A stretch of DNA of 64,000 bases from Anaerolineales bacterium (GTDB lineage: Bacteria; Chloroflexota; Anaerolineae; JAAEKA01): assembly GCA_020634615.1 (NCBI GenBank), contig JACKBI010000001.1, forward strand, positions 310,001 to 374,000, in the 5' to 3' direction. The translations under genes were made by a program, and so were the position numbers. Under the pieces are notes generated by a model that saw nothing but the letters and a program-made list of their open reading frames with translations, was not told where the DNA came from and did no database searches. Shown here piece after piece: positions 43,949 through 52,900 of the stretch. The first letter of the stretch is position 1; each line of letters opens with the position of its first letter.

Positions 43949-46900
43949 TTAGACAGGCCGGCTGACGGTCACGTAGCCGGCCAGCTCCACGAACACGTTG
44001 CCGGCCTCGTCGGCTACGACACAGTCAAAGGTCTCGCCATCGTCTGCGGTTTGGCAGACGCAGAAGAGCCGGCTGTCGGCGTCTGCTTCCTGGCGATAGG
44101 CAGTAACCCGGCTGAAGCCCAACGGGAAGCCCATCGCGCCCTTGACCTTCTCGTGCCAGAGGGCAGCCGATTGGAAGCAAAGCTCCAGCAGCCGCGGCGC
44201 TACCAGCGACTCGACGTCGGCAGGCGATGTGTTGGGCGGCAGGCTGTCGGAGAAGACCGCTACCACGCCCTTGTCGCTGACCTGCGCGCGCTCGATGACT
44301 TGATAGGCCGGACCGTGGAAGAATGACTTGTACACTTCTTCAGTCGTGATGTCAAGACTCTCAAGCGCCGGCGGCGTAAACTCGACGTTTTGGCCCTCCA
44401 CTGGCGCGGATGTCAGCCGAACGTCGGCAGAGAAGTGCTCCTTGATCTGCGGCGGCAGGCCCTCGCGCTTCGGTACGGTCACCGACTGCAAGGTCGTATG
44501 CGCCACCAGATCGTCGCCATCCGGCGTGATGGTCGCGTTGAGGTAGAGGGTGCGCGCTTCCATGCGGAAGAACTTGAATGCCCCGCTCATCTGCTCGTTT
44601 TCGACGGCAGCCACATGCCAACTGCTGTGGCCGGTCTCCGACCGAGCCACGAGCACTGTCGCCAGTTCCGCCAGCGTTTCGGTCGCCATCACGCCGGGCA
44701 GCCAGGGCGTGCCCTCGTCCGGCGCGTGGTCGAACAGGAAGGGCTGCTCGGCTGGAACCAACGTCGTCTCGATTTCAAGACCACCGTACAGCCGGGCCGA
44801 TTTGACCTCGCCGACCATCAGCAGCTTCGGTTCGCGGTTTGCCAGAGCCGCGTTGAGTTTGCCAGTGTCCAGCCCGCCTGCCGGATCGGTTTCTTCCAGC
44901 CAGGCGCCCAGCCGGCCTGCCACCAGCACTTCGCCGCGCGTGCCGCCGTAGGTCAGCTCACGGCGAATGGTCGGCACGCCCGCCTCGGGCGGCAACATGT
45001 CGATGCCCAGCGCTTCCAGGATCTGCTGCACCGAGCCGCGCGACGCCATGCCGATCTCGCCCCAGGCTGTCCAGTCGATGGCGATGCCGCGCGTTTCGGG
45101 CCGCCACGACCGCATGCTGCTGCTGATCTTGCACAGCAGGTCGTTGGCCGAGGAATAGTCGCTCTGGCCGTTGTTGCCGAAGCGGCCGGCCACCGAGCTA
45201 AAGCTAACCGTGGCGCCGATGGGCATTCCCCTGGCGGCCTTGATCAGGCTGAAGAACCCGTCTGCTTTGACGTCGAAGACCAGGTTGAATTGGTTCGGCT
45301 CCTTGTTAGGCAGCGTGCGGTCGATCAGCAGCCCGCCGGCGTGCAGCAGGACGTCGATCTTGCCGTAGCGACTGCGGATGTCTTCGACTACCGCGGCCAC
45401 CGCGTCGCCTTCCATCAGGTTAACGGCGTGGTAGTGAGCCGTGCCGCCGGCCGCTTCCACCGCTTCCACAGCTCGCAGAGCTGCTTCGCTGCGCTCGATC
45501 CCCATGATCTGCTTGTCGATGACGACTGGCGTCGGCTTCTCGCCCCTGGCCCGCGCGTCTTCGATCAGCTTGCGCTTGAGGGCCTCACGGTCACTGCGGA
45601 AGAGCAGCACGTTCTCATCATCGCGTGCGGGGCAGGGCACCAGATCAAGCAGGTAGAAGATGCCGCCACTGTTGACAGCCAGGTCGCTGGTGATGGCGCT
45701 GGTGATGCCGCCGGCCGCGCCGGTGACGACGAAGACGGTGTCCTTGCCCAGCGTCATGCCCGGTTGGCCGTCCCTCGCCGGTTTCTCCAGCAGAGTGACG
45801 GTATAGCGCAGCCCCTTGTGATAGCCGACCTCGACAATGGCGGGATCGGTCAGTGTCTCGGCAATGAGCAGGTCGGCAGGCTCGGCGGTCTTGCGGCTGA
45901 CCTCGAAGTCGACTGCTTTGACCAACACGCCCTTACCCTCAGGCCGCATCCCTTGTTCGACGTTGTAAGCTTTGGTGAAGCCGGTAACGGCGCCGCCCAG
46001 CGGGGCTGATGCACCGGCATCGCCGTAGCTGTGCAGGCCACCCAGCCGCGTCGCTGACACCAGGAAACGTCCCGGCCCGGCCACGCTCTCATACAACGCG
46101 CGCATAGCGGTGTAGAGGTTCTTGACGCGGATGCGATTTTCCTCGCGCCAGCCATTCAGATCCATCTCTTCGATACCCGGTTCCACATCCAGCGCGGCCA
46201 GCCAGTAGACGCCCTGCACCGGTCCCTCAGCCTGATAATCAGCCAGCAACTGGTCCAACGCCTCGGTTTCGATGCCCGGCTCGACGACCAGCAGGCTGGC
46301 GCCCAACTTCTCCAGCCGGTTGACCAGCGACTTGCCAACGCCGCCGCGATCCATCATCACCACGATGCGACTGGCGCCATCCAGTGTGACACCGGTGGGC
46401 TTGCAGAACTCCAGGGCGGGTCGCAGCGAAGGCGTCGGCACCCGTCGCGGCATCCTGTCCGCATCCGCCAGCGTGCCGATGGTGGTGACAGGTGTCGGTG
46501 ATCGGTGATCGGTAATCGGTTCGGAGGTCGATCGGGACTGATCACTGATTACTGATAACTGATCACCTGTCTTCGCCAGATCCGGTCGCATAGTGTAGAC
46601 AAAACCGATCACGCTCTGCAAGGTCGGGTAGTCGCGCAGGCTCAGGTTCTCCTGCAACGGGATGCCGTAGGTCTCGCGGATGGCAGCCAGTGTTTCGGCT
46701 TGCTTCACCGTGTCGATGCCCAGATCCGCTTCCAGATCGAGATCAAGGTCCAGCATGTCCTCGGGGTAGCCGGTCTTCTCAGCCACGATGCCGAGGACGG
46801 TGGCGGCAACGGAATCGGTGATCGGTATTCGGTATTCGGTAATCGGTTCGGAGGTCGGTCGGGACTGATCACCGATTACTGATGACTGATTACCTGCCTT

Positions 46901-49900
46901 GAGATCCGGCCGCATGGTGTAGACAAAGCCGATCACGCTCTGCAACGTCGGGTAGTCGCGCAGGCTCAGGTTCTCCTGCAACGGGATGCCGTAGGTCTCG
47001 CGGATGGCAGCCAGTGTTTCGGCTTGCTTCACCGTGTCGATGCCCAGATCCGCTTCCAGATCGAGATCAAGGTCCAGCATATCCTGTGGATAGCCGGTCT
47101 TTTCGGCGACGATGCCGAGGACGGTGGCGGCTACGCCGTCGGCATCAGATGACACGGTGACCGGGTGACCGGGTGACGTGATAACTGGTTCGATCACCTT
47201 GTCACCTTGTCCCTTTGTCCCCTTGTCATCCGCCAGATCCGGTCGCATGGTGTAGACAAAGCCGATCACGCTCTGCAACGTCGGGTAGTCGCGCAGGCTC
47301 AGGTTCTCCTGCAACGGGATGCCGTAGGTCTCGCGGATGGCAGCCAGTGTCTCGGCTTGTTTCACCGTGTCGATGCCCAGATCCGCTTCCAGGTCGAGAT
47401 CGAGGTCCAGCATATCCTGTGGATAGCCGGTCTTCTCTGCCACGATACCGAGGACGGTCACGGTCACCGCGTCGCCGGCCGGTTGGTCAGTGATCGGTGA
47501 TCGATAATCCGTAATCGGTGCGGAAGGAGCTGAAGGGGTCTGTTCACCGATTACCGATGACCGTTTACCTTCCGCCAAATCCGGCCGCTGCGAATGCACG
47601 AAGCCGATCACGCTTTCCAGCGTCGGGTAGTCGCGCAGGCTCAGACCTTCCACCTGCGGGATGCTGAACGCCTCACGCACCGCAGCAAACGTCTCAGCTT
47701 GCTTGACCGTGTCGATGCCCAGATCCGCTTCCAGGTCGAGATCGAGGTCCAGCATGTCCTGCGGATAGCCGGTCTTCTCTGCCACGATACCGAGGACGGT
47801 CACGGTCACCGCGTCGCCGGCCGGTTGGTCAGTGATCGGTGATCGGTAATCCGTAATCGGTGCGGAAGGAGCTGAAGGGGTCTGTTCAGCGATTACCGAT
47901 GACCGTTTACCTTCCGCCAGATCCGGCCGCTGCGAATGCACGAAGCCGATCACACTTTCCAGCGTCGGGTAGTCGCGCAGGCTCAGACCCTCCACCTGCG
48001 GGATGCTGAACGCCTCACGCACCGCAGCAAACGTCTCGGCCTGCTTGACCGTGTCGATGCCGAGATCCGCTTCCAGGTCGAGGTCAAGGTCCAGCATGTC
48101 CTGCGGATAGCCGGTCTTTTCGGCGACAATCGACAGGACGCTGGTGACGACCGGATCGACGGCCGGCGCTGCGGGCATGACCGGAGCCACTGGCGTCGGG
48201 GGAGCCTTGACCGGTTCGATTGCCGGCGCGATTTCCACCGGTTGTGGCGCCGGCGCAACGGGCGCAGGTGCAGGAGCAACGGGCAGCGGTCGAGATTCCG
48301 GCGGCGCAACCGGTGCTGGCGTTGGCGCTACAACGCTCTTCAAAGGCGCTGGTGCGACTGGAGCCGGACCTCGCTCAAGCATCTCGCGCACTTCGGCCAT
48401 CGGGATCGGGTGATAGGCCGCGCCGGCGCCGTCGCCAGGGGCCGCGCTGCGCACGCTGGGCCCGGTGCCATGACGCCATGAGCTGGGCGTTGGGCTATGC
48501 GGCGGGGCGGCGTCCGATGTCACACGCAGGGTGCGCTTGACGACTTCGGTTTCGGCCCGATCGTAGCCGCTGACCTGATCCAGCCAGTGCTGGTAGCGCG
48601 CCTTGTCATCGACGCGGTCCAGTCCACCGGGGATGCGGCGGGTCAGGGTGAAGCTGATCTGCGAGCCGAAGCCGGCTGCCAGATGCAGCGCATACTGCAC
48701 CGGATAGCGCCCGCCGCGGCTGAGGTTCAACACACCCAGATCGGGATCGACTTCCTTGAAATTGGGAACCGGCGGAACGATACCGTATTCCAGAATTTTG
48801 ACGGCGATCACGTCCTCGACGCCGACGCCCATGGGGTGGCCGGTGAAGCCCTTGGTGTTGGCCACTACGATGTCGTTGGCGGCTTCGCCGAAGGTGTTGC
48901 GCAGAGCGATGACTTCGGCCGAAGCGCTGCCGCCGCGGGCGGGGGTGTACGTCTCGTGCGACATGAAGACGGTCTGCGCGGCCATCGCGTAGCGGTTGAT
49001 GCCGAAGCGACGTTCGGCGGCCGTCACCAGGTTCTCCATGATCATCTGGATGTGGTTGACATCCAGACGCGAGCCGTGGTAGGCGCTGTTGCTGGTTTCG
49101 CTGCTCAGCAATTCGACGATGCCGCGCATACCGCGCTCGCGCACCGCGTCTTCGCTCTCGATCACCAGCGCGCAGGCGCCCATGCCCAGGATCGTGCCGT
49201 GGCGGCGACGATCAAAGGGCAGCGCGGCCTCGTCAACGCGGTTGTCGGTAGCGGCTGCTCCCAGCGCCAGGAATCCCGCGCCAACCCACTCCAGCAGATG
49301 ATCACCGGTGACGTTGTCTGCGCCCAGGACCAGCACCCGGCGGCAACGGCCGGAGCGTATCCAGTCTTCGGCGATGGCAACGCCCTGGGCTGTGCTGGCA
49401 CAGGCCGCGTTGACGTGGGTATTGGGGCCGCGGGCGCCGACGTACTCGGCGAACTGGCTGTGGCCCATGGCCAGGATGCGGAAGATAAAGCGGCGGTCAA
49501 ACTCGTATGGCTCACGCTCCAACGTTTCGCGCAGGTCGGCGATGCGCCGGCCGATCTCTTGCAGCGTAGCTGTGTCGGTGGTGTAGCGGCGCAGATCCTC
49601 CAGCGCGGCAAGCTGCGCGCGCCGGTTTTCCCAGGTGTAGTAGCGGCTCAGTTCCTCGGCGAAGCGGTCGCCGCCGGGGAAGGCGCTGGCGAAGATGACG
49701 CCGGTTTCATCGCGCATGGCGTCCGGCAGCATCCAGCGATCGGGCAGCAGACGTCCGGTGCTGGTCTTGCGCCATGTCTGCACCAGCGGAATGCCTGCCT
49801 CGCGCAGCGCATCGATGCCGGCTGCAAAGGCAAGCTGAGTGGTGATATCCAACGCTTCCACCAACTTGGCCGGCACGCCGTATTCCTCGCTCAGATCGAA

Positions 49901-52900
49901 CGACCCGCCGCGGCCTGCCAGCTTGATCACCTCATCCGGGTCGGTGATGACCTGGAAGCTGCCGCCGCCGTCTTCTGCCTTGACCAGGCGGGTGATGCGC
50001 TTGTCCAGCATCTTGCGGCGGAAACGTTCCGGAATCAGGTCCACGAACTGCTCGCCGCGCAGGATGCGCAGCGCGTTGTCAGGATCCATGACGGCTTTAT
50101 TCGGGCCAGGCAGGCCCAGGCCGGTGCCGCTGATGACTACTGAGCCCAGCGGCGTCTGGTTGCGATCAAACGGAGTGGGCAGGTGAGAGGTTGCAGGTTG
50201 CATATTCGATATAGCCTGCTGCAAGACCTGGGCCAGTTGACCCAAAGCATCGGCGGGCAGGGAGGGTTGGGGCATGGCTGGCTCCTTGGCAGCGGCCGGG
50301 GTAGATTGGTAAGCTGGTAGATTGGTTGCCGGGGTTGGCGCGGAGGCAGTTACCACAAGCGCGGGCTGCGCGGCGACTGCGGCCGCTCTGTTACCTGCAA
50401 CCTGCAACTTGCCACCTGCAACCTCCACCGGCGCCTCCGCCCGCGCGCCGTGGCCCGCCGCATACAGGCCGCACAGCGCCTGGTTGAAGGTCGGCAGTTC
50501 GCCCTGTTTGGGGTGGTTGGTGAACAACGAGACGACATCGGGCTGCTTGCCCAGCACATCGTCCACAAAGCCCTTGAGGGCCTTCTTGGGACCGACCTCG
50601 ACAAAGGTGCGGCAGCCGTTGGCGTAGAGCGTTTCCAGCCCCTTGATCCACTGGACGGGCGAGGCAACCTGGAGTTCCAGAATGTCTTTGATGCCCTCGA
50701 CTGTGGTCGGGTAGAGTTCGCCGGTAACGTTGGCGACCAGCGGAAGCCGCGGCTCGCTGATTCTCAGCCGATCCAGCACCTTGCGCAGCGGCTTGCTGGC
50801 CGGTGCGACAATACGGGTGTGGAAGGCATGGCTGACGGGGATGCGCACCGCCTGGAAGCCCTTCTGATTGAAGATGGCAATGGCCTGCTCGACGGCCTTG
50901 CTTTCACCGCCAACCACACATTGGTTGTAGGAGTTGATGTTGGCGGCCACCGCATAGCCATCGACCTCATCCAGCGTTTGCATGATGACGTCGTAGGGCG
51001 CCATGACCGCGGCCATCCAGCCGTTGTCTTCCCAGCTGACCTTGGTCATCTCGGAGCCGCGGGCTGCTGACGCTTCCAGCGCATCGGCGAAGGGCATGAT
51101 GCCCGCGGCGATCAACGCGCCGTATTCACCCAACGAATGGCCCATTACCATGTCAGGATTGAAGCCGTACTGGCCCAACAGCTTGTAGAGTGCGGTATCG
51201 ACCGTCAGCATGGCCGGCTGGGTGATGGCGGTCTGCATCAGGTCGCGCTCGGCCTGCTTCATGGCGGCCGGATCGTCGCTGTCTACAAAGATGTAGCTGG
51301 TCAGCGAACGTCCCAGAATCGGCGTCATCACCTTGTCGGCCTCGGCGAAGGTCTCGGCGACGACCGGCTCCAGCGCGGCCAGTTCGCGGCCCATGTTGGT
51401 ATACTGGCTGCCCTGGCCGGGGAAGAGGAAGGCGATCTTGCCAGGGCCGGAAGACCCCGTCCCTACGGCGCTGCTGCCGCGGAAGATCCCCTGCGCGCTC
51501 AGCGCCTTCCATGCGGCGGGATTGTCGAAGCCGGCTGCTTTGCGTGCCTTGGACAGCCTGTCGTGCAGTTCGGCATGGTCGCCGAAGTCGATGACCAGCC
51601 GCTCGCGGGCGTTCAGGTCGGCCTGGGCCGGTGCTTCCACCGGAGGCGTCCAGCCACCCTCCACCTGCTGCCAGGCTGCGTCCAGTCGATCCTTCAGCGC
51701 CACCGGCGAGTCCGCGCCCAGCGCCAGAATGCCGCGGATTGGTTTCTTGGAGGTAGACAAGTCAGGAGTAGACAAGGAAACAAGTCCCGGAGCGCCGTTG
51801 CCGCCTGCCCCAGTGTCCACTTGTCTACTTGTTTCCCTGTCTGGGTATCTGCTTGTTTCTCTTTCCACATCTACACCGGTATACGTTGTGCGTTCTGCCT
51901 TCAACATGCCCGGCACGTGCTCCTCCAGCACGACGTGGAAATTGGTGCCGCCAAAACCGTACGCGCTGACGCCGGCACGGCGGGGGATCGAAGCGTCTCG
52001 CTGAGGCCACTCCCGAAGTTCGTGGTTGACAGTGAAGGGGGTGTGGGGGAAATCAATGTTCGGGTTTGGTTTCTCAGCATGAAGCGTGGGAGGAAGTAGC
52101 TTATCAGAAACAGCGTAGACTGCCTTCAACAGCCCCGCCGCGCCAGCGCCTGCTTTGAGGTGGCCAATATTGCTCTTGGCCGATCCCAGGGCAATGCTGC
52201 CCAGGGGCGCACCAGCGAAGACTTCGGCGAGGCTTTCGACCTCGACGACGTCGCCGACCTTGGTGCTTGTGCCGTGGGCTTCGACCATGGTAGCCGTGGC
52301 CGGATCGAGTCCGGCGTTTTCCCAGGCACGTCGTGTGGCCAGTATCTGGCCGATGGGATTGGGGGCGGTGATGCCCTTACCCTTGCCATCGCTGGCGCCG
52401 CCTACACCGCGGATCACGGCGTAGATCTTGTCGCCGTCGCGCTCGGCGTCAGCCAGACGCTTGAGCAGAAAGGCTCCGGAGCCTTCGCCCATGACGAAGC
52501 CGTCGGCGCCGTCGCCAAAGGGCCGGCTGCCGGTTGCGCTGAGAGCGCCGATCTTGCAGAACTTAACGAAGACGCCTGCGCCCATGTTGCGGTCCACGCC
52601 GCCGGTAATCACCGCGTCGACTCGCCGCTCGATCAACAGCTCCATCGCGGCGTTGATGGCCGCAAAGCTGGAAGCGCAGGCGGCATCGGTGATGAAGCTG
52701 GGGCCGCGCAGGTTGAGCACGTTGGCGACCCGGCCCGAAACGATGTTGGGCAACTCACCGGGCATGGTATCCTCGGTGATTTCCGGCAGTTTCCCTTTGA
52801 AGCGTTCTTCAACCTGCGCCATGATGGCGGATCGCACCGCAGCGGGCAACTGTGAAAACTCAGTGGCCCCTTCCAGCGCATGGGCAAACTCAGGGAACGC

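Larger units (their letters stand above)
46600..48120 (-). repeat. Five tandem carrier-domain repeats (period 342, 342, 333, 324 bases)
   Basis: The Thr codons at 48050-48052, 47708-47710, 47366-47368, 47033-47035 and 46709-46711 mark the periods. Units 1-2 share AAVREAFSIPQVEGLSLRDY; units 3-5 share AAIRETYGIPLQENLSLRDY. Within each class the DNA is nearly identical, indicating recent duplication or gene conversion. Confidence 0.9.

Noticed and set aside
47150..47222. Possible frameshift or pseudogene signal in the synthase linker
   Set aside because: The reading frame is continuous through all arrays and resumes in conserved carrier motifs on both sides.
46495..47917. Regularly spaced repeats resembling a CRISPR array
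   Set aside because: The repeats are coding carrier domains about 330 bases apart with coding linkers; repeat length and lack of unique 30-40 base spacers exclude CRISPR.
44390..50143. Long plus-strand open frames (539 and 548 codons) opposite the giant synthase
   Set aside because: They lie antisense to strongly conserved KS, carrier, KR and DH motifs and have low-complexity His/Arg-rich translations typical of GC-rich shadow frames.
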